The position numbers were made by a program, and so were the translations under genes. This document shows positions 1 to 9,482 of a stretch of 64,000 bases of DNA, piece by piece; position 1 is the first letter of the stretch; the number at the start of each line of letters is the position of its first letter. Below the pieces are notes generated by a model. That model ran no database searches. It was not told the DNA's origin and worked only from the letters and a program-made list of their open reading frames with translations. The stretch is from Clostridium kluyveri (lineage in GTDB: Bacteria > Bacillota > Clostridia > Clostridiales > Clostridiaceae), in contig NZ_CP018335.1 of NCBI RefSeq assembly GCF_001902295.1, positions 620,001 through 684,000 on the forward strand, written 5' to 3'.

Positions 1-1170
1 TTTACAGATAATGCAAAAGTAGCCACTAAGAAGGCAGCGGAAATGGCAGGCTTAAATGTGTTGGCTCTTTTGGAAGAACCTGTAGCTGCAGCTATTATGT
101 ATGGATTTGACTCAAATAAGGATCAAAATGTTCTAGTATATGATTTAGGAGGAGGAACTTTTGATGTCTGTGTATTGAAAATACAGACCAAGAAAAATAA
201 TGCAGATAGAGATAAGTATGAGATTTTATCTAAAGAAGGCATATCAAAGCTTGGAGGAGATGATTTTGACAGAAGTATTATGGAAATTATAAATGAGGAT
301 TTCAAATTGAAAAATAAAGGCATCGATTTATTGGATATGGAAAAGGATCAGGGGATCAGCAAGAAAAAAATGAAGGCCGCAGGGCAAAAATTAAAAGAAA
401 TTGCGGAAAATGTAAAAATTGAATTGAGTTTTAAAAATAGTGCCAGTGTACTTTTCCCTAATATAATACAGACAGGAGAAGGGGAACTTTTGCATTTGGA
501 TATGGAAATCACCAGAGATACTTTTGAACAAGCTATTTCTCATCTGGTTGATAAAACCTATAAAATTGTAAAATTAGCACTTGACAATGCGAAACTTTCT
601 ATGGAAGATATTGATAAAGTAATCTTGGTGGGGGGATCCTCTTTAGTACCCTTAGTTAAAAATAGAATTAAAGAAGTTTTTAAAGTGGATCCCTATAGTG
701 ATTTTAACCCCATTACCATAGTAGCAGAAGGAGCGGCAATATTTGCAGCTTCTATGGGAACCTCTGGCGAGGGAGATGTTTTTAATATTGTAACTCATAA
801 TCTAGGTATTATGACAGAGGGTATGGAGTTTTCGAATATAATAGAAAAGGGTACAGAAATTCCTAAAAAAGCTTCTGTAGTCAGGGAAAAACAATATAAG
901 ACCCAAAAAGATGAACAGACAGAAGTTATTATATATGTATATCAATCCTCAGAGGATATAGCTTTTGTAAATGAAAAAGATGATGAAGGCAGGGAAAAGG
1001 CTGTATTTATAGGAGAGTTCAAGCTAAGTAATATTCCTCCTGCGCCAAAGGGAGAACAGAAAATAACTGTTAAATTTGAAGTGAATGAAGAAAATATTAT
1101 AAAAGTAACTGCCACTGCTTTAGGTACGGATTCCAAAGAAGAAATAACTTTAAATGTAGTTAAGGAATAG
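1..1170 (+). CDS. Hsp70 (DnaK-like) ATPase, 5' end outside window
   Basis: The frame is open from base 1, so this is the C-terminal ~389 residues of a gene that begins upstream. Visible are the Hsp70 signature EEPVAAAIMYG, the phosphate-2 loop DLGGGTFDV, the adenosine motif ILVGGSSLVPLV and a beta substrate-binding domain ending in EEITLNVVKE. Nothing follows that could be the helical lid of DnaK, so the protein is lid-less. It heads a tight series with two further Hsp70 genes, a ZorA-like and a ZorB-like gene. A stand-alone DnaK chaperone is unlikely because there is no grpE or dnaJ beside it; a dedicated ATPase role in this operon is inferred. Confidence 0.93.
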   Translation, partial: FTDNAKVATKKAAEMAGLNVLALLEEPVAAAIMYGFDSNKDQNVLVYDLGGGTFDVCVLKIQTKKNNADRDKYEILSKEGISKLGGDDFDRSIMEIINEDFKLKNKGIDLLDMEKDQGISKKKMKAAGQKLKEIAENVKIELSFKNSASVLFPNIIQTGEGELLHLDMEITRDTFEQAISHLVDKTYKIVKLALDNAKLSMEDIDKVILVGGSSLVPLVKNRIKEVFKVDPYSDFNPITIVAEGAAIFAASMGTSGEGDVFNIVTHNLGIMTEGMEFSNIIEKGTEIPKKASVVREKQYKTQKDEQTEVIIYVYQSSEDIAFVNEKDDEGREKAVFIGEFKLSNIPPAPKGEQKITVKFEVNEENIIKVTATALGTDSKEEITLNVVKE

Positions 1171-1260
1171 AAATGTCTTAGGGCAGTTAATTATATTAAT
1201 TTTAATGATTTTTGTAAAAATTTTAATATATACTTTATATTCAGGAGGGAGAGTAATAAC

Positions 1261-2751
1261 ATGCCTTATGACAGCCAAAATAGACCGGTAATTGGAATTG
1301 ACCTTGGAACAACTTTCAGTTCTATTTCATTTTGGACAGGGCAGGGGGTTCAGACATATTCTCCAAGAGGAAATAATGTTTTTCAATCAGTAGTCTATTT
1401 TGATGAAAGAAGCAAGGAATTCATCTATGATACGGTGGCCTTTAACAGCGGAATTTTTGAACCTTCAAATGTTTGTATTGGTGTAAAAAGATTAATGGAT
1501 AATAAAGATATAAAGATAAAATTTGGGGATAGACAATTTTCACCTATAGATATTTCTGCCATGATACTGAAATATATGTATAAAAGTGTACAGGATATGT
1601 TTCCGGAAGGAGTGTATAATGCCTCTGGAGTTGTAGTTACTGTGCCTTATTATTTTAAAGCCAATCAATTGGAAAATACTTCACAGGCGGCTAAAAAAGC
1701 AGGATTGAATCTTGTAGGTATAATTCAGGAACCCATAGCTGCTGCCCTGGCATATGGATGTATTCACAGTAGTGATAATATCAAAAGAGAAGAAACAATA
1801 CTTGTTTTTGATTTAGGGGGAGGAACTTTTGATCTGACGATTTTCAGGGTAAAAGAAGACAGTGAAAATTTGATTTTTGAAGTACTTGGAATCGGAGGAG
1901 ATGACAGGCTGGGAGGTATGGATTTTGATAGGGCTCTTTTAAAACATATTATACAAGCTGAAGGAATTGATTTTCAATCAGAATCCAATGAAAGATTGAG
2001 AAAAAGGGGGAAACAGGCACTTATGGCGGAAGCTATAAAAGCCAAGGAAACATTGAGCTTTACAGATAATGCCTATATGGCAGTACTCAATGTTATACCC
2101 GGAGTAAATGTGGATAGAAATTTTACAAGAGATGAATTTCAAGAGATTATGGAGGGCTATTACGAAAGAATAAGGAATATAGTTAAAAGTACGCTAAATA
2201 GAGCTAATGTAACGCCAGAGGATATCAATAAGGTTATTAAAGTTGGCGGCTCCAGTAAAATTCCCATGTTTGACAGCTTGCTAAATGATATAGTTGGAAA
2301 AGGCAAGATTTATTCAGATATTGATCCAAGTCTATGTGTTTCTCAAGGGGCAGCCATATATGCAGCATACCTTACTGGCAATTTAAATACCAGAAAGAAA
2401 ATAACCATCATTCCTGTAACTGCCCATGCCCTGGGGGTTGAAGATGCTAAAGGTAAATTTGTAGTGCTCATTCATGAAAATAGAAAAACGCCTGCCAGAA
2501 AAACTCTTACTTTTTATACAGATCAGGACAATTGTACAGATGTAGATGTACAGGTTTATCAGGGAAATCATAGGATTGCAAAAGAAAATGCCCATATAGG
2601 TACAGTACATGTCTCAGGTCTTATTCCAGCACCTAAGCGTACTCTTGAGATAAATATAACCTTTGAAGTGAAGGAAAATCAAATTGTTATTGTAACTGTG
2701 GAGCAAAAGGAAAGTAAAATAAAAAAAACCGAGGTGTTGAAATTGTATTAA
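1261..2751 (+). CDS. Hsp70-family ATPase, lid-less
   Basis: A 496-residue protein with a complete Hsp70 nucleotide-binding domain: phosphate-1 loop IGIDLGTTFSS near residue 12, EPIAAALAYG, phosphate-2 FDLGGGTFDL and adenosine motif VGGSSKIPM. A beta-sandwich substrate-binding domain occupies about residues 390-496 and the chain stops where the alpha lid of DnaK (about 610-640 residues) would begin. The ATG follows a strong AGGAGGGAG site. It shares its start context (M-x-Y-D-x-x-x-x-P-V-I-G-I-D) with the next gene, so the two are recent relatives. It lies 90 bases after the first Hsp70 gene and 34 before the Hsp70-VWA gene, probably one transcript. Confidence 0.93.
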   Translation: MPYDSQNRPVIGIDLGTTFSSISFWTGQGVQTYSPRGNNVFQSVVYFDERSKEFIYDTVAFNSGIFEPSNVCIGVKRLMDNKDIKIKFGDRQFSPIDISAMILKYMYKSVQDMFPEGVYNASGVVVTVPYYFKANQLENTSQAAKKAGLNLVGIIQEPIAAALAYGCIHSSDNIKREETILVFDLGGGTFDLTIFRVKEDSENLIFEVLGIGGDDRLGGMDFDRALLKHIIQAEGIDFQSESNERLRKRGKQALMAEAIKAKETLSFTDNAYMAVLNVIPGVNVDRNFTRDEFQEIMEGYYERIRNIVKSTLNRANVTPEDINKVIKVGGSSKIPMFDSLLNDIVGKGKIYSDIDPSLCVSQGAAIYAAYLTGNLNTRKKITIIPVTAHALGVEDAKGKFVVLIHENRKTPARKTLTFYTDQDNCTDVDVQVYQGNHRIAKENAHIGTVHVSGLIPAPKRTLEINITFEVKENQIVIVTVEQKESKIKKTEVLKLY

Positions 2752-2785
2752 AATTGTAGAATCATCAATGAAGGGAGTGTAAGCT

Positions 2786-4600
2786 TTGTATTATGATTGT
2801 CACCATAATCCAGTTATAGGTATCGATTTTGGAACCGCATACAGTTCTGTATCAAAATGGGATGGAAAAAAAGCAGGGATATATGGAAAAATGGGGGAAT
2901 ATACAATACCCTCTGTAGTTTATTTTAAGCAGGGGAAATTTGATGTGGGCAATGGGGCCCTGGCAAAAGGAGTATTTTATCCTGAAAATTATATTTCAGG
3001 CGTTAAAGGAATCATAGCCTGTGGACAGGAAACTGTACTTTTAGATAATAAGGAATTTACATTAAAAGATATATGTTCTGCTATTTTTAAATATATTTAT
3101 AATAATATCAAAACTACTGTACCAGAAGATAAGTTTAAATGTGGGGGAGCAGTTATTGCATTACCCTGCTATTTTCAAGATCAGCAGTGTAATATCATAA
3201 AAGAAGGGGCAAAATTGGCAGGCATTGAACTTGTTGGGACAATCCAGGAGCCTGTAGCAGCAGCTCTGGCTTATGGAATGCATTTATCTGTAAATGAAAA
3301 AAGGGAAGAAAATGTACTTGTGTTTGATTTTGGGGGAGGAAGTCTTGATATAACGGTTCTTAAGGTTTTAGAGAAAAAAGATGAAATCCAGTTCAATATA
3401 TTGGCTTCAGAAGGAAATGAAAGTCTAGGGGGACTGGATTTTAATGAGGAACTTTATGATTATATACTAAAAAAAGAAAACCTTGATTTTAGTGATTACG
3501 ACTATAAAATCACTAATTTATGTAGAAAAAATTTAATGGAACAGATAGTTAAGGCAAAAGAAATACTTTCCTATGATAGTGAAATAGCATATATAAAGCT
3601 TTATAATGTACCTCCGGGAAAATTTTTAGACACAACCCTCACATTAGAAGAACTAAATAAATGTATTAAACACCATATGATATCCATAAAAAATATGATT
3701 GAACATGTCATTGCTTTATCAGGAATTTCTATAAAGGATATTTATAAAATAATTAAGGCAGGGGGTTCCAGTAAAATTAAAGCAGTAGACAGTATTATAA
3801 AAGATGTCTTAGGAGAAAAAGAAACCTATGAACATATGGATTATAAGGAGGTTGTATCAAATGGGGCAGCTATTTATGCTGCTTATAAAACAAAGAGATT
3901 GTCAATAAACAAACAAATTTCCATTTTTACGCGCTATATGGAAAAATCTCTTTATTTTATATGGATGATTGACTGTTCAGGATCTATGAATATTGATAAT
4001 AGGCTGGACTACGTAAAAGAGGGGATGAAGCGTGTAATATCAGAAATAGAAGGAAAATGCAGATTGGATAATATCACTTTGAATTTTGGTGTTATAAAAT
4101 TTTCTGATACTGCTGTATGGAATGTAGAAATAGGAGAAAAAATAAATGACAGTATTTATGAGGATATGAATCCAGGGGGAATAACTTCTCTTGGCAGTGC
4201 AATTGACATGGTTTCCAGTGAGTTAAATAAGATTAAAATGGATTATAGAACTTTAACGCCAGTAATATTTCTAATAACTGATGGAATGCCCACAGACGAC
4301 TATGAGGGAGCAGTAGAAAGGTTACTGGTTAACTCCGTGGGAAAGAATTCTTATAAGGATGTTATTGCATTAGGCAGGGATGTTTGTGAAGAGTATATGT
4401 GTAAATTTGTTGATGACATATCGAGAAAACCTAAAATAGTATTACAAAAAGAACATATAATTGAGAGCATATGTTCTCAGACTGTAAGCGGCGTAGAATA
4501 TGTAAAGGATAAGTTCATGGAAAAATATAGTCAGTGTATAGAATCTCCAGGTAGGAAAATAAAGGGAGGACTTTTACTTAAAACATCTGAAAATAAATAA
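2786..4600 (+). CDS. Hsp70 ATPase domain fused to a von Willebrand factor A domain
   Basis: A 604-residue fusion. Residues 1 to about 375 are an Hsp70 nucleotide-binding domain (VIGIDFGTAYSS, EPVAAALAYG, FDFGGGSLDI, AGGSSKIKA). The substrate-binding domain is missing and is replaced by a VWA domain from about residue 389. The VWA has a full MIDAS: D396-C-S-G-S, a threonine in GGITSLGSA, and the aspartate of ITDGMPTD. The start is TTG, placed by the AGGGAGTG site and by alignment to the preceding gene; an upstream ATG is not available. VWA domains of this type bind metal and protein partners, so the protein may link Hsp70 ATPase to the membrane proteins encoded just downstream (inference). Confidence 0.92.
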   Translation: MYYDCHHNPVIGIDFGTAYSSVSKWDGKKAGIYGKMGEYTIPSVVYFKQGKFDVGNGALAKGVFYPENYISGVKGIIACGQETVLLDNKEFTLKDICSAIFKYIYNNIKTTVPEDKFKCGGAVIALPCYFQDQQCNIIKEGAKLAGIELVGTIQEPVAAALAYGMHLSVNEKREENVLVFDFGGGSLDITVLKVLEKKDEIQFNILASEGNESLGGLDFNEELYDYILKKENLDFSDYDYKITNLCRKNLMEQIVKAKEILSYDSEIAYIKLYNVPPGKFLDTTLTLEELNKCIKHHMISIKNMIEHVIALSGISIKDIYKIIKAGGSSKIKAVDSIIKDVLGEKETYEHMDYKEVVSNGAAIYAAYKTKRLSINKQISIFTRYMEKSLYFIWMIDCSGSMNIDNRLDYVKEGMKRVISEIEGKCRLDNITLNFGVIKFSDTAVWNVEIGEKINDSIYEDMNPGGITSLGSAIDMVSSELNKIKMDYRTLTPVIFLITDGMPTDDYEGAVERLLVNSVGKNSYKDVIALGRDVCEEYMCKFVDDISRKPKIVLQKEHIIESICSQTVSGVEYVKDKFMEKYSQCIESPGRKIKGGLLLKTSENK

Positions 4601-4623
4601 TAAACTTCAAGGGAGGAAGTTTA

Positions 4624-5892
4624 ATGATAGGTTTGGCCAATTTTATAAAGGGAATATTCAGCAGTGATGTTAGTACTGCAATTTTTTTCATAGAAGTTAT
4701 AATGTTTTCAGTTGATATATTTCTCTATAGAATAGTTTATGGAGGACTAAAAAATATAGATGAAGGCATCTCCAAAAAATCTTTTTTTGGTATAGAAGAT
4801 ATGGTAGAGGGATATAAAGATATGGTAAGTAGATCAGATTATATAAACACCAGATCCTATATAGAAGCTTACTTTTCAAATTATAAATACTTATCACATA
4901 ACAGGCTATTCAATAAATTAGATATTCCTGTAATAAATATTATAAGTGTAATTCATATGACCATATCTGTTTTTATTCTTATGGGAGTTCTGGGGACATT
5001 TACAGGTCTTACCATATCTTTAAATTCTCTTAGAACGGGGGAATTTACTGTAGACAATATAAGTCCTATATTGTCAGGGATGGGAGTAGCCTTTTATGCC
5101 AGTATAGTGGGTATTGCATTTTCATTAATACTTACATTTATCACAAGAGTGTTTGACGCTGAACAACTACTTATGAATATTATGGTCAAGCTTCAGAATT
5201 ATATGGATAACAATCTGCGTAAAAATAATTTTCGTGAGTTCTTTGAAAAAACAGAAGCAGCTATTGAAAAGTTATCTGCTTCAAATGATAAAACTATAAA
5301 TGAATTTGGAAAAACCTCAGTAGAGATTATGAATAAGTCTTTAGACACCATGGAAAAAGTTTATGAATTTGTAAAGAAGTTTTCTGATTTTCCAAAGGAA
5401 TTTGAAAAATCTATGGAATACATGACAAATTTTAATAAAAAATTAAAGGAATCTGTAGAAGGGTTTGATTTGATCTTTAAAGGCTTTAGTAAACTTACAA
5501 GCACCCTCAATAAAAGTATGGATAGTTTGGATAAAAAATTTGATATTTTAGATGATTGTGTCAGGGATATTAATAAAGGTCAAAAAAAGGTGGAAAAAAG
5601 TTATGTGGATATATACGAAAAATTAGATAAACTAACCTATGATTTTTATGCTTCTCTTGATAATTTGGAGAGTCACCAAAAAAAATCTTTAGAAGAAATG
5701 AAGGATTTTTATGAGGATATAAAAGTGAAATATTATGAATTTAAAACCTATATGGCTGCCTATAATGAACAAAAAAGTGAAATATTTGCCCAGATATATA
5801 AAGATATGAAGGAGTATCAGAGCAATTATGATACTATTTTAAATAACATAGCTGACAAGATGGAATATTTTAGTGAAGGGTATAAAAAGTAA
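4624..5892 (+). CDS. MotA/TolQ/ExbB-family channel subunit, ZorA-like
   Basis: A 422-residue membrane protein. Hydrophobic spans lie near residues 10-33, 105-130 and 150-178; the last two carry the MotA/ExbB signature (GVLGTFTGLTISL and MGVAFYASIVGIAFSL). The remaining ~240 residues are charged and helical, consistent with a long cytoplasmic coiled coil, as in ZorA of Zorya anti-phage systems and unlike short ExbB. A good GGGAGGAAG site precedes the ATG. It is followed by an OmpA-domain partner, the usual pairing for an ion-driven stator. Flagellar MotA is unlikely because of the tail and the gene context. The role here is inferred, not shown. Confidence 0.87.
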   Translation: MIGLANFIKGIFSSDVSTAIFFIEVIMFSVDIFLYRIVYGGLKNIDEGISKKSFFGIEDMVEGYKDMVSRSDYINTRSYIEAYFSNYKYLSHNRLFNKLDIPVINIISVIHMTISVFILMGVLGTFTGLTISLNSLRTGEFTVDNISPILSGMGVAFYASIVGIAFSLILTFITRVFDAEQLLMNIMVKLQNYMDNNLRKNNFREFFEKTEAAIEKLSASNDKTINEFGKTSVEIMNKSLDTMEKVYEFVKKFSDFPKEFEKSMEYMTNFNKKLKESVEGFDLIFKGFSKLTSTLNKSMDSLDKKFDILDDCVRDINKGQKKVEKSYVDIYEKLDKLTYDFYASLDNLESHQKKSLEEMKDFYEDIKVKYYEFKTYMAAYNEQKSEIFAQIYKDMKEYQSNYDTILNNIADKMEYFSEGYKK

Positions 5893-5947
5893 CACAGCAT
5901 TTTGAGCGAAGTAATATAAAGCGTGCTATGTGGGAGGAGCGGATGAA

Positions 5948-6667
5948 ATGTTTGGCAGGTATAGTAGAATAATAAGAACATCAAAGGATGACGGGAATAT
6001 ATGGCGTATATTTACTGATCTCTTAAGTACCATATTGTTATTTATATTATTATTTTTTATCTATACTAATGCTGTAAAGCATGCGGAATTGGATTTGCAG
6101 CAGAAACAATTAAAAAATCTCAGGCTGCAGGTGGAAAAAGTAATAGGAGTAAGGCAAAGTATCATTGAGGATATAAGAAAATCTTTTCAAAATGCCGGGT
6201 TGGATATTAATATAGATAAGAATACAGGGGATATTGTGTTTAGCAGTGATGTACTTTTTGAATTCAATAAGGCTGATATAAGACCGGAATTTAAATCTAA
6301 TCTGGACAAATTTATACCTCAATATGTTAATGTGCTTACTTCCCCTAAGTATATAAGTTCAGTTTCAGAAATAGTTATTGAAGGACATACCGATAATATA
6401 GGAGACTATAATTACAATATGGACCTATCACAGAAAAGGGCAAACAGCATAGTAAACTATATATTAAATAATAACTTTAAAAATTTAGACAGCTACAGTA
6501 AAGAGAGCCTAAAAAATATTATTACTGCAAATGGAAGATCCAAAAGTCAGCTTATTAAAAATTCTGATGGAAGTGTGAATCAGGAAAAGTCAAGAAGAGT
6601 AATATTCAAATTTAGATTAAAAGATGAAGAGTCCATTAAACAAATAGATAGTATTCTTTCAAAATAA
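5948..6667 (+). CDS. OmpA-domain stator subunit, ZorB/MotB-like
   Basis: With the start at the ATG behind GGGAGGAG (an ATG 18 bases upstream overlaps that site) the protein has 239 residues. A single membrane span at about residues 20-42 begins with an aspartate, D24, in FTDLLSTILLF, matching the ion-carrying Asp of MotB and ZorB. After a linker comes an OmpA-like peptidoglycan-binding domain (DVLFEFNKADIRP, EGHTDNIG, LSQKRANSIVNYIL). Together with the preceding ZorA-like protein it should form an ion-conducting stator anchored to the wall. The usual Zorya effectors ZorC, ZorD or ZorE are not adjacent; Hsp70 and VWA proteins occupy the upstream positions. Confidence 0.88.
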   Translation: MFGRYSRIIRTSKDDGNIWRIFTDLLSTILLFILLFFIYTNAVKHAELDLQQKQLKNLRLQVEKVIGVRQSIIEDIRKSFQNAGLDINIDKNTGDIVFSSDVLFEFNKADIRPEFKSNLDKFIPQYVNVLTSPKYISSVSEIVIEGHTDNIGDYNYNMDLSQKRANSIVNYILNNNFKNLDSYSKESLKNIITANGRSKSQLIKNSDGSVNQEKSRRVIFKFRLKDEESIKQIDSILSK

Positions 6668-6703
6668 TTTTTAGCTGTTTCACAGGTAAGAGGGGAACAT
6701 TAA

Positions 6704-7945
6704 ATGAAAAAAGATGTGGAAATAGTATTGAAAAACTTAATTGAAGAGTATGGCATGGAGCTTTGCAGTAACAAAATAAAGTTGATGGGGCTTTTAATGG
6801 ATCTGTGCAGCCAGTATGAGAGAGAAGTTAGAATTTTAATTAAGGTTTTAGATGCAAATATTATATGTGAAATTTTAAAGGGCACTAAAAAAGAAATAAA
6901 TGAATATGAGTATAACCAATTAGTGAATAACTTAGGGTTGACAAGAGAAGATGCTCTATGGGCTTTAGAGACCTGGTTTAAATCCATAAATTTTAAATAC
7001 CCAAATATTGAAAAAGATAATGGTGTATTGGAATTGAAAAAAAATAAGAAGATTAAATCAGGAACAACTACAAGAATAAGGTATGTTCTTATCTGTTTTA
7101 TTATTGGAATAATTGTTTTATATGCGGGAATTTTTTTTATCCCCAATCAGGCTAAAAATGGGCGTTTATCAATAAGTATAGGAGATTATATTGAATTTGG
7201 AAAATATAATGGCAGTCCTATATTATGGAGGGTAATAAATAAAGATGTAAATGGATATATGCTTTTTTCAGAAAAAATAATCTGTTTTAAAGCTTTTGAT
7301 GCTAGTGGAGATAAAACAGATGGCAGAGGAGATGAGGATAGGATAGGTTTTGGAAGTAACTATTGGGAGAAATCTAATTTAAGGCAGTGGCTTAATTCTT
7401 ATGATAGAGAAGTGAACTACAGCAGCCAATTACCAGCTAAGGATTATGTATCCTGTAATTCTTATGATAAACAACCAGGATTTTTGTATAATTTTACATA
7501 TAAAGAGAAAAATAGTATAGAAGAAGTAACCCATAAGTGTATACTGGCTGGTATAGATAAGAATATAATGGATGGAGGCACAGAATTGTATGAATATGAT
7601 ACAGAAATTGCAGATTGTATAGCAAATTATGATTCCAGCTATTATAAAAATGTTGCAGATAAAGTTTTTTTACTTTCAACAAAGGAAGTGAAAAATTTTG
7701 TTTATGATAGAACATGGGAGTATAAAAAAAGCTCCCTAGAAGATAACAGTATTTCCTGGTACTGGTTACGCACTCCTTCTGCAGATTATTCTGATATTAT
7801 ACGGGCAGTAGGAGAAGGTGGTATATATGGTGATAATGCAAATGATGGTACAGGTGGGGTGGCACCTGCTCTATATTTAAAAAGTGAAGTAACTCCAATT
7901 AATGGTGAGGGAACTGAAGATAGCCCCTATAGGGTTATGAAGTAA
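6704..7945 (+). CDS. Single-span membrane protein with DUF6273 domain
   Basis: A 413-residue protein. The N-terminal ~115 residues are a helical cytoplasmic domain that I do not recognise. One membrane span follows (about residues 122-146). The rest is a DUF6273-type domain: GDYIEFGKYNGSPILWRVINKD at its start, then FGSNYWEKSNLRQWLNS and a WYWLRTPS block near the end. DUF6273 resembles lectin- or FGE-like folds found in surface proteins; its function is not known to me. It closes the Hsp70-VWA-ZorAB series, 37 bases after the ZorB-like gene, and is probably co-transcribed. It could be a sensor or an outward-facing part of the complex. Confidence 0.82.
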   Translation: MKKDVEIVLKNLIEEYGMELCSNKIKLMGLLMDLCSQYEREVRILIKVLDANIICEILKGTKKEINEYEYNQLVNNLGLTREDALWALETWFKSINFKYPNIEKDNGVLELKKNKKIKSGTTTRIRYVLICFIIGIIVLYAGIFFIPNQAKNGRLSISIGDYIEFGKYNGSPILWRVINKDVNGYMLFSEKIICFKAFDASGDKTDGRGDEDRIGFGSNYWEKSNLRQWLNSYDREVNYSSQLPAKDYVSCNSYDKQPGFLYNFTYKEKNSIEEVTHKCILAGIDKNIMDGGTELYEYDTEIADCIANYDSSYYKNVADKVFLLSTKEVKNFVYDRTWEYKKSSLEDNSISWYWLRTPSADYSDIIRAVGEGGIYGDNANDGTGGVAPALYLKSEVTPINGEGTEDSPYRVMK

Positions 7946-8065
7946 TCTCTAAATACTATAAATGAGCGAATTTAATTCAATAAATTTCCAGTGAGTAAAA
8001 AAGAAAAACATTTAGGGGATTCAAAATAAATAACAAGTCAAAATTCAATATAGGATAAAATATCC

Positions 8066-8227
8066 CTAAAATATCGATGGAATAAAGGGTTTAACTTTTT
8101 GTACTCTTTTCAGATTATATCCCAATTCATTTATCTTGTATAAAAAGAAAACTTTTCTAAAAATTCTTTCCAGGTTTCTTCATTAAAGTTTATTTCTATT
8201 ACAGATTTCCTCCTATTTATTTTATAT
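8066..8227 (-). pseudogene. Decayed coding fragment in the 7946-8449 gap
   Basis: The 504-base gap between the DUF6273 gene and the toxin gene holds no intact gene. On the minus strand a protein-like stretch (for example RRKSVIEINFNEETWKEFL, then after a one-frame shift INELGYNLKRVQKVKPF) suggests the tail of a lost gene. I cannot name the family. The remainder of the gap holds the promoter listed next and a possible 26-codon peptide at about 8244 without a ribosome site. Confidence 0.3.
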
Positions 8228-8320
8228 CTGTAATATTAGCAAAATGAACTTTTTAAATGTAGGCGTTAATCCTTTTGCGGTTACAAATATTTTACAGCAT
8301 CAAGGAAGAATAAAACAATA

Positions 8321-8349
8321 TTGACACGCATGTACAAAAATATTAAAAT
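8321..8349 (+). promoter_or_regulatory. Predicted sigma-A promoter of the toxin operon
   Basis: TTGACA and TAAAAT are separated by exactly 17 bases, about 100 bases upstream of the LXG-type toxin gene. No other promoter this close to consensus is seen in the gap. Confidence 0.6.
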
Positions 8350-8449
8350 AAAGGAAGTATATAAATATTAATGTAAAAATTAGATATATATGGTCAATTA
8401 CATTAATATAAAAATGCAATAAAGCAAATTAGTACATGGGAGAAAATAA

Positions 8450-9418
8450 ATGGATTTTAAATTGGATATTGGTGAATTAACTAATACAATAAATGAATAT
8501 GAAAACATTATAAAGACATTAGAAGAACAAAAAGGTAATATAAATAAAGCTATCGCAGAGCTTACTGAAGCTGGATGGTCAGGTGAAGCAAAAGATAAAT
8601 TTATGGAAAAGCATATTAAAAATCAGGAGTTTTATACAAATTTAATAGAAGATATAAAGTACGTGAAAAATGCTTTAGAAAATGAGGAAAAGCCAAGAGC
8701 AATTAGATTAAAAAAGCAAAGTGAGGATTTTGTAAACTGCATAAAAGGAAGTGGGGGTGGAGCAGCCCTTACAAATGATGATACAGGAATTATTTTACTC
8801 CAATATGGAGGACAATTTCAAATAAATAACAATGTTAGTGAATGTATAGATAATTATAAAAAGATGAATTCTAAATTTGAAGAAATATTAAATTTAGCGA
8901 ATGGTTTAAGTTTTACATCATTCCCCATTGCAGATGATGTTTTGAATTTACAGAATTCACTTAAAAATCAAACAACAAGTTTGACAGAATTTAATGACTC
9001 ATTTAATGAATATTGTAATGGTGTAAGAGATATGGAAGAAAATATATGTTCCGTATTTTCAAAAATATCAGGAATAACTGTAGGAATATCTGAATTCAGG
9101 GGTATTTCTGCTATTTCAGAAAATGGACAAGTAGATAAGAATAAAGTAATACAATTAATGCTAAAAAATCCAAATGACTTGACTAATGGAGAAAAAGAGC
9201 TATTATCATATGTAGAAAAAGTATTAAGTAAAGATGAATATGCTGAATTAAAAGGACAAGCGATAAAGGAAGCTAATGGTCAAGAGATAGCTGATAATTT
9301 AAAATTAAAGTTTGGTGACACAAATATATATGGACCACTTTTAGAGCTAGCAGATAATGATGGTTTTCTTAAGTCTATAAAGAAGTCTGGAGAAGACTTT
9401 ATAATAGGGAGCAGGTAA
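8450..9418 (+). CDS. Polymorphic toxin N-terminal part, WXG/LXG-type secretion domain
   Basis: A 322-residue protein. Its first ~100 residues are a WXG100-like helical hairpin with the turn GWSGEAKDKF near residue 43, the mark of type VII secretion substrates. A long helical middle region resembles LXG toxins. The frame stops at 9416-9418 just where the pre-toxin linker should begin, and an open frame continues one frame over from 9408 (GAGNSLDKNIFWG), running into the nuclease part. Removing one G from the GGG at 9407-9409 joins the two into one ~560-residue toxin. So this is either a broken toxin or one needing frameshifting. The ATG follows a weak GGGAGAA site. Confidence 0.8.
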   Translation: MDFKLDIGELTNTINEYENIIKTLEEQKGNINKAIAELTEAGWSGEAKDKFMEKHIKNQEFYTNLIEDIKYVKNALENEEKPRAIRLKKQSEDFVNCIKGSGGGAALTNDDTGIILLQYGGQFQINNNVSECIDNYKKMNSKFEEILNLANGLSFTSFPIADDVLNLQNSLKNQTTSLTEFNDSFNEYCNGVRDMEENICSVFSKISGITVGISEFRGISAISENGQVDKNKVIQLMLKNPNDLTNGEKELLSYVEKVLSKDEYAELKGQAIKEANGQEIADNLKLKFGDTNIYGPLLELADNDGFLKSIKKSGEDFIIGSR

Positions 9419-9482
9419 TTCACTTGATAAAAATATTTTTTGGGGGACTGTATTTACTGTTGGTGGAATAAATCAAAGCAGT

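Noticed and set aside
4624..6667. Flagellar MotA/MotB
   Set aside because: No flagellar neighbours, and the ZorA-type long coiled-coil tail is unlike MotA.
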